Positions 1 to 12,590 of a stretch of 64,000 nt of DNA are shown piece after piece. Both the position numbers and the translations under genes were made by a program. The DNA is from Epiperipatus broadwayi (taxonomy: Eukaryota; Onychophora; Udeonychophora; Euonychophora; Peripatidae): assembly GCA_028023455.1 (NCBI GenBank), contig JAQFVV010000012.1, forward strand, positions 2,944,023 to 3,008,022. The letters run 5' to 3'. The notes beneath the pieces were generated by a model that ran no database searches, was not told the DNA's origin, and was given only the letters and a program-made list of their open reading frames with translations. The stretch's first letter is position 1. Every line of letters begins with the position of its first letter.

Positions 1-940
1 CACAATCTATTTGACCATAATATTAATCTACTCTGCTCTCTGATCACTCTGTGCAAACCATCACAATTAATCTAAATTACTTACACATTACCAATATACA
101 ACATGGAAAAATCTACACAAATTCTTTTTTCATCAACCATCATTAAATCTTTGTTTTTGGATATATATATAAAATACTATGTAAATTCGAAGGACTAACC
201 ATTGACCCAATTCAAAAATATCTTACATTTATAAACTTAATTTTTTTAACATTCACCACACTACATGACAATCTACTCCTCCTTCCAATATTCTTGCAAT
301 GGCTAATGAGATTCACAAGCAAATAACCATGGTAAATCCTACTCCAACATACTAATCAGCATATATATATATATATATATAAGCATATACAAACATACAA
401 TAAAACTTGTCAACAAGTTATAGAGTATCATGCAATCAAAAATGCAAAAATATGTCTCAGTCAGCAACACACTTGGAGTCAAGGATATATTAGATGGACA
501 CTGTACCACCCCTTCAAGATGAAAGTCACAATGGCACTGCCAATTGAAGAGGCCACCTTTGCTGATCGTAACATGATCCATCATATTTGCCAACATTTCC
601 AAAAAAGTACAACCATGTCCTTGCTTTCATTCCAACTCCAGGATATTTTGGATCTTCAGAAACACATGAACAATTCTGTATTGATCAGTTTAATGATAAA
701 TTGGCAACCATTCACAAGGCATTTCATCCAGGAACTCATGGAATATTAAATTTATATTTTCTCATCTTAGTCAATTCACTAACAGATATCTGTGTAACCT
801 TGCTGACTATCTCAGAAAATATATCCAATTAAAGGCATATACCCCATAGCTTTAGTTCCATTCATCAAAATGCTCATCAACAATAGGCTATACTTTCTAA
901 CTTTCAGCCTATATCCATGGGTTCAATAGCCATAATAATA

Positions 941-1082
941 AAACAGACAAAACTCTACATACATCAGTGCCACTCAGTGCAAGCCAGAGTAATCAATGGT
1001 ACTACTGTATGGAGAGTTTTGCCTGTTTTAATAACAGTTATGAGCAAGCATAAGAAATAGTGGTCATGTGGTCTTTAGTGGT
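941..1082. mobile_element. 142-bp insertion with 15-bp target site duplication
   Basis: The 15-bp word ATAGCCATAATAATA occurs at 926-940 and again at 1,083-1,097. Removing the intervening 142 bp plus one duplicate restores continuous LINE homology, so the duplicate is a target site duplication. The insert starts AAACAGACAAAACTC and contains an inverted echo, AGAGTTTTGCCTGTTTTA, near 1,012-1,030. Both ends match the ends of the large palindrome at 18,240-18,965, so this is probably an internally deleted relative. A 15-bp duplication is typical of target-primed retroposition rather than of most DNA transposons; that mechanism is inferred. Confidence 0.75.
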
Positions 1083-1304
1083 ATAGCCATAATAATATTG
1101 GAAAAATTATTAACAAAAAACAATTAGAGGTGCACTTGCTTCAACTGATTTCACCAGTTCAGTTTGCTAATAAAGGCTCAATGACCACAGAAGCTAAACT
1201 ACTGTTTAAACAATTCAAACTCATGCAAGAAAAGAAAAAAAGTATGCATTCATGGTTATACAGGTTGACATTGAAGAAGTTTTGATTCAGTTCACATTAA
1301 AACA

Positions 1305-1308
<4 letters not shown>

Positions 1309-1344
<36 letters not shown>
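1309..1344. repeat. (TA)n microsatellite
   Basis: Uninterrupted TA dinucleotide run inside decayed LINE copy E. Confidence 0.9.
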
Positions 1345-1346
<2 letters not shown>

Positions 1347-1773
1347 CGATTAATATATTACTATATATAATTACCATTCTAATACTAAGCCATGAGATGC
1401 ATATTACTCAGGAACAATTCAAATTCATCCAGTCATAGTCAATCCATTTCCCAAGGATCACCACTAAGCTTGCTTCTATTCACTTATTATATCAATCGTC
1501 TTCTAATACAAATTCAGTTGAAAATAACTTGTATCTATATTCCTGACACAGAAAAGTTCATTTCATGTATTGTCGATATGGATGACATCTGTCTTTCTTC
1601 CTTCATATAAACAACTGTCAATACTTCAAACAATATTTCAAAACTACACATCCACTCACAAACTAAAGTGAAATCTTAACAAAACTGCTGCATGATTACT
1701 GTATACCAATAAACCACATACAAAAACATTTAAATGAAAACCCACTACATTTATTGGCTTCCCATTTTGTCTG

Positions 1774-3180
1774 AAAGTACATTGGAATTAGACAAATTCA
1801 TAAATACATTATCAATATTATTATGATAATTAATTTCATCACTAGCTAAATTATCTACAGGAACATAATTATCCAATTGATTTTTTAACAAGATCTTCAG
1901 GGCAATAGGATGAAGATGAACACTTAGTGTTACCATCTACAATAGTTGATGAATGATCTCTAGCAATGGAAGAAGTAAAAATTTGATTAGGATAATCAGA
2001 AGATAAAAACATGCATTGTGCACCAATATTATTATTATTAATGAGTTTATCTTTGGCCGCTGAAGAATTCCTACATTGATGTGACATTTTAATTATTAAA
2101 TTATATATAAAAGAAGGAGGAAAAGGTAAGATCATTTTTAAAAAAATGCTAGAATCATGAATATAACACTGTCAATAAAACTATCTATATTCTCAACATT
2201 ATTAGCAGAGCAAATTCATTTACAGCAGATTTTCCAACATTTATTGTCTCCATAATTAGGAGATAAGTCAACATCTACATTAGAAAGATAATCTAAGCAT
2301 AAAACAGGTTTATTATTGTTGAATTCATTTATAGCACAAGTTCCAACACTATTGTTTTCATTATTAGAAAATAGTCAACATTATTAGGGGACAAGTCAGC
2401 ATCAACATTGTAAAGATCCTCTAAGAATAAAACAGTTTTATATGTGTTGGATTCCTTTACTGCAGAGTTTTCAACATTATTATTTTCATTATTAGTTTTA
2501 ATTTTATCAAATTTATTTACAGCAGAATTTCTAACATAAATGCCTCCATCAATTCTGCTATCCATACCATTAATTAATTTAACTATCTCAAACTCATCTA
2601 AAACAGGATTATCAGAAATACTATCTGCCTAGAACTTCTTAAACATATTATCACAATCTATACATTTGTAGAAGCCAGAACCAATAGCAAGGAAAATATC
2701 AATATCAGCTTTACTTTATCTAAGTCAAGAGATATGAAACTTTCTCTGACATTGACCAGAATAATTGATGCAGTTAGAGGAATCGATATACCAATAGAAC
2801 AGACTTTGCAAACGGATTGTGATGAAACCTAGCTAGAATTAAAAATGAAATCAGAAATATGTAAAACAGAGAAAGGTGGTTTCATAATAATAATATGGGA
2901 GGCATAAAGATTTAAAATAACAGAGCTTTTTTATAATAAGAGCTAGAATACTCCCATAAAAATTCAGAAGTATTATTGATAGAATCAATGGAAGTATCTT
3001 TATTAAATAAATTATAACATATAATATGGTATCTAAGCCAACAAAAACCCAAGCATTTAAAAAAATTTTGTCTGCCAAAAATATCAGAAAGGCATAAAAG
3101 ACAACGAGTATTAAAAGGAGCCATATGAAATAAAACTAACAAAAAAAATAGATAAAGAATAATAAATAAGACCTTTTTAA
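1774..3180 (-). pseudogene. Unidentified decayed coding relic with CxxC pairs
   Basis: On the minus strand a set of broken reading frames runs from about 3,180 down to 1,774. The upstream part (from ~3,121) holds CLLC, then FFKC-x3-C, then H-x2-C, in an order that resembles half of a PHD-type finger. Further on are CKVC (near 2,805) and CIDC (near 2,665). The rest is acidic and Asn/Ser-rich, with a repeated unit of about 115 bp (entered separately). Frameshifts and stops are frequent. I do not recognise the protein. It could be the ORF1 of a decayed non-LTR element, some of which encode PHD-like fingers, or an old host pseudogene. The lower edge abuts truncated LINE copy E. Confidence 0.35.
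2180..2540 (-). repeat. Degenerate ~115-bp coding repeat
   Basis: About three diverged units within the unidentified relic. The paired landmarks are GATAAGTCAACATC and GACAAGTCAGCATC, CATAAAACAGG and AATAAAACAG, and the GCAGA...TTCCAACA segments. Translated on the minus strand the units give related peptides around NVDVDLSPN and NVDADLSPN, so duplication happened while the region was coding, or it duplicated coding DNA. Confidence 0.5.
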
Positions 3181-5776
3181 TTACACAATTAAATCCCTTC
3201 AACTAAAAATAAATTTATAAATTATAAAGTGCGTAAATGTATTATAGTTAAAATAATTTAATTGCAAAATAAATAATGGTTATATATGTTGCATAACAAA
3301 AAGAAAAGAAAAGAAACAATCTATCAAAATAATAATTAGTAAAATTAAAAAAAAAAAAAACAAATCTAAAATAAATACTAAATATATATATATTGGGTAA
3401 ATTATATAAATATATTCAATCATATTGTATATAAAATAAAATAAATAGTCCAAGATAAAGTTATTAAATATATTAGTCACTAAGTAATTGATCATAAAAT
3501 AGTAATAATAATAATAATAATACCACCACTACTACTATTACTATTACTACTACCACTACCACCACCACTACCACCACTACTATACTACCACTACTACCAC
3601 CACTACTACCACTACTATTACCACTACTACTACTATTACAACTAGCATGACTATGTCCACGACCATGATGGTGATCACGACCATGAATACAACTACTATT
3701 ACTACTACCCCCACTACTATCACCACTACTACTACTACTGAAGGATATCAAATTGTAAATCAGTATTATTTAACTAAACTCTTTAAGTGCAATTCTACAA
3801 TAAAGCAGAATTTTTTAGTTTAAAGTTATAATTTACAACTAAAATCTATAAAGTCACAAGTAAACTTGAGTAATATTCAAAGTAATACGTCTATCTAAAC
3901 TAGGAGATTGTATGGAAGATTTGAATCTTATTGGAGACAGTTTTAATAATATGGTAAAATAAATTAATTGTCATTTACACAAAATCATGGCAAACTTGTT
4001 TGTAAATAAATACAATGATAAAAACATAACAACATTACCACTACATAATTAAGATTAGTGGTTCAATTATAGAAAAATTAGAAAAGAAAGTTATCTATTC
4101 TATTGTTTAATTATATTCATTATATATGTTGAAGAAACAGAATTAACAAGAATAAAATTATATTGAACAATTTTCATAAGATATGAAAAACAACAGAATA
4201 GAAAATGTAAATATAATTAAGAATTTTTGAGAATAATATAAAATATGTTGATTTATTTGGAGATTTAACTAAAAAAAAAATTGATGAATATTTCATAAAT
4301 CTTGATACTTTTAATAAGAAATGTCTTTGGTTGTTTTGAAATTATATGTGATAAAAAATCATATAAAATTTATCCAAAAATATACCAGATACTTAGACTC
4401 TTTCATATAGATACTTATTTCAAAATAGACTTAAAACAATGTATAACAAAACTGTAGGTATATGAACTTAGTCATCTCATAAAAGTAAATAAATGATACA
4501 AAACCATAGTTTATAAGAACAATTAGTAATCTGTAAGAAAATAAAAATTACCTGTCTGCTAACTAATTAAAATCTATGATTTATATAGATAGTTATTAAA
4601 TTATTAATTCAGCAGCAAATTTATTCAAAACAAAATTTTTAGATTTTTTTTTATCAGATGAGATATACAATGCATAAAATAATTTGTTTTGTTTTATCTG
4701 CCATAGTAATATAGATATTGTCAGTCTTTAGCTATAAACATATTAAAAATGAGAAAAAGTTATAGTAAATTCTTAATATTTTTGTTAGAAATAATTCAAA
4801 AGCCCATATGAGCTGGTCAATCTCTTTTTTTTTTATTTAATGCTATTTTACATTTGTACATATGTTAAATAATTGAAATTTTTGAATTTATAGATATTTA
4901 TAATTTTAATAATTTAAAGTTTATTTTCACAGAAAATAAATCATTTATTATTATTTTTTACAATATAAAAATTATATTTAATAAAAGTGTGATATAGTAA
5001 TTGTATTTTCTCAATGTGATACCACAATAAATTTTTATGTTTATTGATTTTTTTATTTTTTTCAAATGAACAGGTGTCTACCTAAGTATCTTTGTTATTG
5101 TATTGTGTGTTTTGCAGGGGAGAAAAAATAGTATCAATTTTGCTTTCATAGTGCAAATATTTATTCCCTCTATATTGTACTAATGGTATCTTATAACAAT
5201 TGTAGTTTAAATGTATGCAATTCTTTTTCTCTATTTTGTTTACTTTATGATAATATTTTTCTGTTTTCATACAAATATAATATTTTAGTATAATACATAT
5301 AATAACAAATCCAATTTATTTCATTATAATAACTGATCTTCATTTTTGTAAAAATAACATCTAACTGATCCCAGTTACAAATTTTATAGGTTGCATTCTA
5401 AATGTAAGCAATTTATTTCATTTTTTGTGATTTATAAAAATATTACACTATTTTTGTAAGTAATGCTTATTATATTTAAAAAAATCACATTTGAAATCTT
5501 TATTATATCCTACAATGTCATTTTTCTCCTGAACAGTATCACATATCAATTGCAGCATTTAAATTTAAAAATCACACTGTATCTGTTATAGCTTGAGGAT
5601 AACAATTATTGAGAATTAAATAATTTTATAGAAAAAAAGTAAATAAGCAAATATAAACAAATTATTCTCACATGTTCTGTAACGGTATCAAATAAATTCA
5701 TAGATTGCACAAGCACAAAAACATTTATTATTCTGAATAAAAAGTTTTAGCTTTTTTTAAAAATTACTAATTACTG
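3181..5776. other. AT-rich region without recognisable gene
   Basis: Homopolymer runs and short AT tracts only, apart from the ACC/ACT/ATT patch at 3,500-3,740. Short open frames are low-complexity and not convincing. Confidence 0.6.
3500..3740. repeat. Imperfect ATA/ACT/ACC trinucleotide repeat
   Basis: Interspersed AAT, ACT and ACC triplets on the plus strand, interrupted by a short non-repeat core at about 3,645-3,690 (CATGACTATGTCCACGACC...). The Ser/Gly/Val-rich reading frames through it are by-products of the repeat. Confidence 0.85.
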
Positions 5777-6200
5777 CTGACCATCCCTTGCATATGTATG
5801 TAAATGGATTATTCTTCAGTACATGAGGGGTCAGAATGACTAAATGGTCAACATGGGTAGAATGACAACCTTGGCACTAACGTGGGCTTTGAACATTCCA
5901 TCATCAGATTTTCAATGCAATGGATGGCTGAAGAGTTGTGGGCTGGAGTAGTTTGATGCCTGTCTATTAAAGTATGAAGATTGGCTATCTTAATATAAAG
6001 CTGAGCACTGATTGTATATATGTGTGGAGATAGTAATCTGGACCAACTGATGATTGCTGGTTTAGCATGAAATACATATATTGCTGATTATTTATCTTTT
6101 CAACATGTGTATGATTAGGTGGGTCAGCAATATATGAGATGGCATGGAGAGTTGAGGATCGTGTGAAAGTCTGAGTTTGAAACCCTTATATATTACACTA
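5777..6200 (+). repeat. ~420-bp interspersed repeat, copy 1
   Basis: Shares ordered blocks with copies at 15,170-15,500, 33,742-34,175 and others: TTGCATATGTAT near the start, TCAACATGGG, CATCAGATTTTCAATG, a GGACCAACTGATGATTGCTGG block, GTTTAGCATGAAATA, ATTTATCTTTT, then GTGTGAAAGTCTGAG and a short tail. There is no open reading frame. In related copies the last block reads GAGTTCGAATCCC, a good match to a Pol III B box, which suggests a tRNA-related SINE; no A box or polyA is clear, so the class is uncertain. Confidence 0.7.
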
Positions 6201-6940
6201 TATATGTGCAGGTGTGTGTAAGCCTGTACAGTGTATTAATTTACAAGTTATTAAAATGAAAATCTGCTTACTGATTCAATTATAAATGTTAATATACTCT
6301 CATCAAGTTATAAATACATTAAATGCTCATAATTTGAATAACATAAAGTGACTGCCTGAAATTTTAATAAGTGAATATGATTGTATGAGCTATCATTTAG
6401 ATGAGAATGAAAGAATTGTTATTCTTCCAAACAACTTAATTTATCCCTCACATATAGACACATGTATATTAAAAGTACAGCTTATATTACTTTTATAACT
6501 GTATATATAGAAATTATATTAATTGTGTATTATTCTGTACATTTTTGTAAGTTTTCACTTCTGTTAATATTATAAAAATAAATAATAAAATTATATTTTT
6601 AAATTGTAATTGATTCTAATAAATTTCCATTTTAAAAACACAACTATATATATGTAATCATTTACAATGTGTAAATAGCAATTTAAAAGTGGGTTATCTT
6701 TTTTTTTTATCATCTTTATGATTAACTCTGATGTTTTTAGATTGAGTATTAAAAATGAGAAAATTTAAGTGTTGTCATATTAAAATGTAATCAAAAATAA
6801 AATCCACTAGTTTGACATGTTCTCTTTTCTTTTTTATTTTAATCTAGATATAATTAGTCCCAGGTGTATAACAGAAGTCAGTTCTGTAAATAAGTTAAAT
6901 AACTCTGAATCAAATCACATTATTTACAACTTTAATCAAG
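6201..6940. other. AT-rich region without recognisable gene
   Basis: No coding potential or structured repeat seen. Confidence 0.5.
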
Positions 6941-6949
6941 CTATTAGAG

Positions 6950-7110
6950 ATGTTTAGGAAGACTGGTGGTAATCTTAGAGAGCTTGAAAACAAATTCAAG
7001 TTCTTGAAGAGCAGCTTCTTAATACTCATCCCAGCGACAACTGCCTTCTCCTGTGAGCAGATGTTCATATTAAACCAGAGCAAACATCCTGGAATTTTCA
7101 ATTTTGGAAT
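6950..7110 (+). pseudogene. Possible hAT transposase C-terminal scrap
   Basis: A plus-strand frame contains LILIPATTAFSCEQMF. This resembles the hAT C-terminal dimerisation signature, where a hydrophobic run is followed by P-A-T-x-A-x-S-E-R-x-F-S. Only about 50 residues are comparable and the usual arginine-phenylalanine-serine is not kept, so the match is weak. No terminal inverted repeats or other transposase parts are visible around it. It may be chance. Confidence 0.25.
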
Positions 7111-7249
7111 TTCATGCTGTTTTGGCATGGGGAAGCTTTTACATGGAAATTTGTTTAAGTGCAAATTCTATCGCTCTTTAACTTTTCATTTGACGGCTTT
7201 GCATATCAATCGACTGATTTTTTTTTTTTCTAACTCTGTCAATATTTAA

Positions 7250-10200
7250 CCTTTAAATGGGGGTAAAGTAAGGAGTTTTTCTATCAGTTATTAAATTGAA
7301 ACAAAAAAAGTGTGATAAAAAATAATGTTTTTTTTTAAAAAAAAAAAAAAAGGAAAAAAAAGTTTAATTATTATCGCATTACAAATAAACTTTCAAGATG
7401 AACTTTGTTTAGTCTGGAAAAATGTAATTCCCAAACGGACTGACTTTCTTGAATAAGTTTTAAATGTATAAATGTTTAAATGAGGTTGAAGGACAAGGAT
7501 GCTGAATATGCTTTCAATCTTTAATGATATTAACGTAATATATGTATATATGTCAAATGTAATTATTATTTTTTAAAAAATAAAAAAATTAAAAAAAATA
7601 TTAGAAAATTAGAATTAATTAATTTTCTATTTTACTTTTTAAAAATGTTATAGATTTGATCGGTTTTTTGCTCTTATTAAAGCGAAATATATACTTATTG
7701 CAAAAGTATAAATTGATATCGCTCAGTATTGCATTGTTTAATCATGTAATTTGTTTTATTAGATAATTATTTTTATCAAGAAATATGGTACAACCCCTGC
7801 CTTCTCATTCCAAGCACATGACTGAGTAGAATCAAAGTATTAATCTTTAAAATTCTAACGGAGCCAAAGCCTCTTTCTTCCCCAAATATTAAGAAAGAAT
7901 TGGGATGCAGACTTTAATTAATCTAAGGAATTAATTAGTAGTTTGATTATTTTCTCCCCTTTTGTTTATCCTCTAATTAAGAATGAAGAAACCACAATTA
8001 CTAAAGCATATTTGTTGGTGAAACTGAATTTTTCTAAGTCACTTTTCTCTAAATATCCTGCTAATAGCTTTACAAATTCCTATTTATATAAAAATCTGCC
8101 GTAGACCTCCTCATTATATATGGCAGCAGAACTCACTAATCTCTAGCATTAATTCATTAAATTTATTTGAAAATCTTTGAATCAAATACAACTTTATATA
8201 AATCACTATCAATGCTAGTTTGTCAGGTTTAATAAAAATTATATCACATAATATTTAAAACCTATGGTAAGTTCATGATTACAATTGCTGAGGTATTTTA
8301 TAATTTCAGTCTAATCAAATTAATTACTTTTAAGGTAAGATGCTACCAACTATTTCAAGTAATTTCTAACACTAAATATGGTGTTTTGATAATGATGGTG
8401 TTGAAACTTTTCTCTTTGTCATTGTCTAAATTTTAAAGCCTAATATGTTATTTCTATGTATGGGATAATTTGATGTATATATTGTTCATTATTATGCTAC
8501 ATAAACAAGTGTAACCACTCAAAATTTAATTTATCAGTGCACATTTTATATTTTGAAGTCTCTTATATCATGACTAAATTCTAGATTATCCTTTATCATA
8601 TCTTATGAGTAAAGGTTAATTTATGATGTATAGTAAGAGCAAATAATTTGAGATGTTTATACTAGTAGAGAGTTATATTAAGAGAGGACTTTAAAAATAC
8701 AAGGAATGTTCTTATATGTAGGCTAGTAAACATAGAGAAATAGGATAACTGAATGACAAATTGATTTTTTCATCTGTATAAAACTCCTCATTATAATTTC
8801 TTATATTTTTATTTAATATTTAAGCTTCCCAAACACATATTTCATATTGTGTTGATTTGTATATGCATTCTTATAACCAATTTAAAATAACATATTTTTT
8901 TGTTAACATATGTGAAATAAAATCTAATTTTATTTTTATGATTTATTATTTATACTTTTCATTATAATCATTGTAATATCAACAAAGAAGACACACTTTT
9001 ATTTATAAGTTAAAGCAATAACAAACACTACACAAGAAATGCTTAAATGCACAATGACTTTTGTAAATATTATCCTCAAATTTGTAAATATCATTTATAT
9101 AAACTATGCAATAAATTATACTTTGAAACAAACAAACAAGCAAAAAAACTTTGTAACATCATACTTCAACTAACATATTTTTTAATATTTAGATAATTCA
9201 CAAAAATTATATATATATATAGTTTATAATGTAGGTCTAAATATTTATGTAATAATACTACTGAGAAAGAATTGTGATGGTGGATAAAATCAATGGAAAA
9301 TTACTATTACTATTTAATAATTATCACTTTGTTAATTCATTCAATGGTCCAATTAGTTAAACTTGCTTTTAAGGAAATGATTAAATGTGCATCTTAATTA
9401 CATGGTAATTTTTAAAGTGTATTTAAACTAAAGTATTAAACTAAATTATGTTAAAAGATTAACAATCAATTAGGATTTTTTTATTATTACAGATCAAGGT
9501 TATTTAAATACTTTCTTATTGGATTAGCTTAATTCATCTTTTAATTAATTATATGTTATATTTTTTTCTAATTATTTGTTATGACCATAATTATTGATAT
9601 AATATAATATAATATATTCTACAACATTATATAGACATATACCAACTATTAGGATAATACATTTTTGGTATAAAACAATATATATTACTTTCCTGAGCCA
9701 GGCTTTTGGTATGACGTATATTTATCAAATCACAAGTATATATTTTATTAATGAAAAAAACTATTAATATTATACTTTTTTTCTATTTTAATCTAATATT
9801 CTTATGTTTCATTGGGTTAATAAAATTTATTTGATAGATCAGGATAAGTGAATAACAATATTTTAGTTGTTTCCATCTTAAATAGTATGTATGCCATCTA
9901 CAATTATTATTCAAATTTTGAAATTTATTATTATACTAAAAAGAAGCAACAAAAAGGTATTACTTATTAATAAAATTCTAATGTTTGCAAATAGTTTGAG
10001 TATAAACTTAAAAAATGGAAAAAATGTATTGTATTTGTTCAACATTATTAAGAAAATTTTATAAATAAATTTATGAATTTTTTTTCTACAGTCTGGTATA
10101 ATGTATATTTACTTTTGATATAGTATATATTCTAAAACAACAAAATGAAACTACTGTATAATAAAGGAAACAAAAAAACTATTTAATTTCAGTATAAAAA

Positions 10201-11640
10201 TGTACAGCTATAAAAATAAGGTTAAATGACAATATTTTTTTAAAAAAAAAATTTATTAGAAGAACTCTCGGAAAATAATTATCTGTGCTTATGAAACATT
10301 ATTTTAACTATTATTACCTATCTATCTGCATACACAGTTTTAATATGTTTGAAAGTTTTCATATGAAAATAACTTTTATTAAGAGACCGTGTTTATATTA
10401 TATTTAGTACTAAAGTTAAAAGTGTATATTGAATCTGTTAAAGAAAATATATAATGATTTATAAAGAAAATTGTTGATTTTAAAGATTTATTTGATTTTA
10501 ATTTATTTGCATGTACTTATTTTAATACAATGATGATGAAAGGTTTATGTCTTCTATGATGAAAAACATTTGTTGACAGAGATTTATGTATGTGTTTATT
10601 TATGGTTGAATATTTTTTCTTTTTTTTAAACAATATGTTATTTTATTTTATATTAAAAGTGATAGAACTTTTTCTCAAACAATAATAGAATATATCATTA
10701 TTATTGAAAGAATACTTGCAATTCATTATAAAAGAAAAATGAAATAGAATGGTGAAGGTTAAAAATTTATTATTAAATATATGTTGAATTGGAATATTAT
10801 TGGTGAATGAGAATCGAGAATTAATCGAGAAAAATTTTTATAACCTCATGAATGTTAATTAGTAATTGATGGTTTTCTGGCAACATTAGAAAGCAAAATT
10901 AACTGTATTTGTTTGAATGTAATTGCTTTTTTCCCAATTTTTTATTAATCTAAAAATCCTTGAAACTATTTAATTCAACATATACAATTTTCTGTAAAAG
11001 ATTAGTGATTATTTGCAGAATACCAAAGAAGATGCTAATTTTCATATTTTGTCACCTATTAAAAATAGTTTTCTGATGTATATCCTTAATATAACTTAAG
11101 GTTAAAATAAAAAAAGAATTCCCTTGTTTCAATAAATATTCCAAACAAAGAAGCTATTGTATAGATTAATAGCCAAAAACTTGTATACCCTAGGGAATGT
11201 TAATTGTTAATTGTTGGTTTCTAAGCAGCATCATATGGCAAGATTATATATATATTTCATAGTTAAAACAAAGTTATGTTATGACAATAAGTCATTACAA
11301 AAATCAATTTCACTTTTTCATAGTCTATACATATTTCAGTTCAAACTGTTCTATTTTAATGCATTTTCATAAGTATTACATCAATTTTCTAGGTGTGATT
11401 TAAATTGCATAATTAATAAATTTTGATCAGTATTTTTTCTTTGAGATGAATATACTATTTTACCTAAAAGATGATTTCATTTTATAGTATCACTATTTTA
11501 TGATGTCAGTAGTTTACAAAGTGATTTTCAATTTAAGAAATTGTTGTACATTTAAAGAAATCATAATTTGGTAAAACAAATAGATGATTGTTAATCAAAG
11601 TAATAGATAATAAGTGATATGTTGGTTACATGACTGAACA
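7250..11640. other. AT-rich region without recognisable gene
   Basis: About 4.4 kb with only homopolymer runs and short AT repeats. I see no coding frame, long inverted repeat or structural RNA. Confidence 0.5.

Positions 11641-11724
<84 letters not shown>
11641..11724. repeat. (AT)n microsatellite
   Basis: Uninterrupted AT dinucleotides. It is followed after ~35 bp by a near-copy of the sequence that precedes the array (ATGTTGGTTACATGACTGAA before, ATGTTGATTACAGGACTGAA after), so the array may have expanded within a local duplication. Confidence 0.95.
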
Positions 11725-11727
<3 letters not shown>

Positions 11728-11796
11728 TGTGGAAATATATTTTAGATTATCAATATCAATGTTGATTACAGGACTGAACATATATATATATTGTTT

Positions 11797-12543
11797 TTCC
11801 AAATAATGCTTCAGAGCTGCAGGAAATGTTGCAGGAGTTAGCAGATGGAAGTAGAAAAGTAGGACTAAAGATAAATGTTAAAAAGACTAAAGTAATGTTC
11901 AATCGATTTGCTCAAAATATGAAAATAAATATTGATTATGAAGAATTAGAAGAAGTTAACAGTTACAAATACCTTGGTCAGATTATTAATACAGATGGAA
12001 ACATAATGTAGGAAATTAATCATAGAATTAAACTTGGTTGGAGTGCTTTTGGTAGAAATAACTTGATACTAAAAGGAAATATGCCTATGTGTTTGAAAAG
12101 GATGGTTTTTAACAAATGTGTTTTACCAGTTCTTACTTATGGATCTGAGACTTGGACACTTAATAGAAGAGCAATACAGAGACTTCAGACCACTCAAAGG
12201 AGTACGGAGGCAGAGATCTATGTTGGGAGTAACAAGAAGAGATCGAAAACGCAATGTATGGGTAAGACAACAAACAGGTGTTACTGACCTTATTGAAAAA
12301 ATTAAAAGATTGAAATGGAGTTGGGCTGGACATATTGCTAGAAGAGATGATAATAGATGGACAATTAAAATTTTAAACTGGATTCCAAGAGATTGTAAAA
12401 GACCCAGAAAGAGACCACATGTGAGATGGATGGATGAAATAAGAAAATGTGCAGGGGTGTTGTGGAGAAGAGAAGCTAAAGATCGGAGAAGATGGATTAA
12501 ACTTGGAGAGACCTTCATCCTGCAGTGGATTGATAATGGTTGA
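11797..12543 (+). mobile_element. 5'-truncated RTE-type LINE (RT C-terminal region)
   Basis: The translation carries the C-terminal half of an RTE-class endonuclease/reverse transcriptase: GLKINVKKTKVM (thumb side of the RT palm), YKYLGQIIN, LTYGSETWTL, MLGVTRRDRKRN, LKWSWAGHIARRDDNRWT, RPHVRWMDEIRKCAG and a terminal LQWIDNG before TGA at 12,541. These blocks and their order match the RTE proteins common in animals. There is an in-frame TAG at about 12,009 and a frameshift near 12,190-12,210, so it is dead. The N-terminal endonuclease and catalytic palm are absent. A (TA)n(TG)n tract follows the stop directly, as expected for the short microsatellite 3' tails of RTE elements. Confidence 0.85.

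Positions 12544-12545
<2 letters not shown>

Positions 12546-12590
<45 letters not shown>
12546..12590. repeat. (TA)n(TG)n tract at RTE 3' end
   Basis: Compound dinucleotide repeat directly after the RTE stop codon. It is a plausible 3' tail of that insertion. Confidence 0.85.

Larger units (their letters stand above)
1..1773 (+). mobile_element. Decayed LINE copy E (ORF2 fragment, same family as copies A-D)
   Basis: Conceptual translation with many frameshifts and stops follows ORF2 of copy A in order. The end of the endonuclease (SDHSVQT) lies near 40-75, the IRW...P pre-RT region near 490-560, the HPGTHGI motif near 725-750, the QFANKGS region near 1,170, QGSPLS near 1,455, DMDD (for YMDD) near 1,580 and IGFPF near 1,752-1,765. 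The copy begins upstream of the window and its homology stops at about 1,773, so the 3' end is missing. It is interrupted at 941-1,082 by a separate small element and contains a (TA)n tract near 1,309-1,344. It is the most decayed member of the family here and the only one on the plus strand. Identity with the family is seen at protein level; it has no coding capacity. Confidence 0.8.

Noticed and set aside
12123-12518. 131-codon minus frame opposite the RTE fragment
   Set aside because: Antisense shadow of the RTE coding region.
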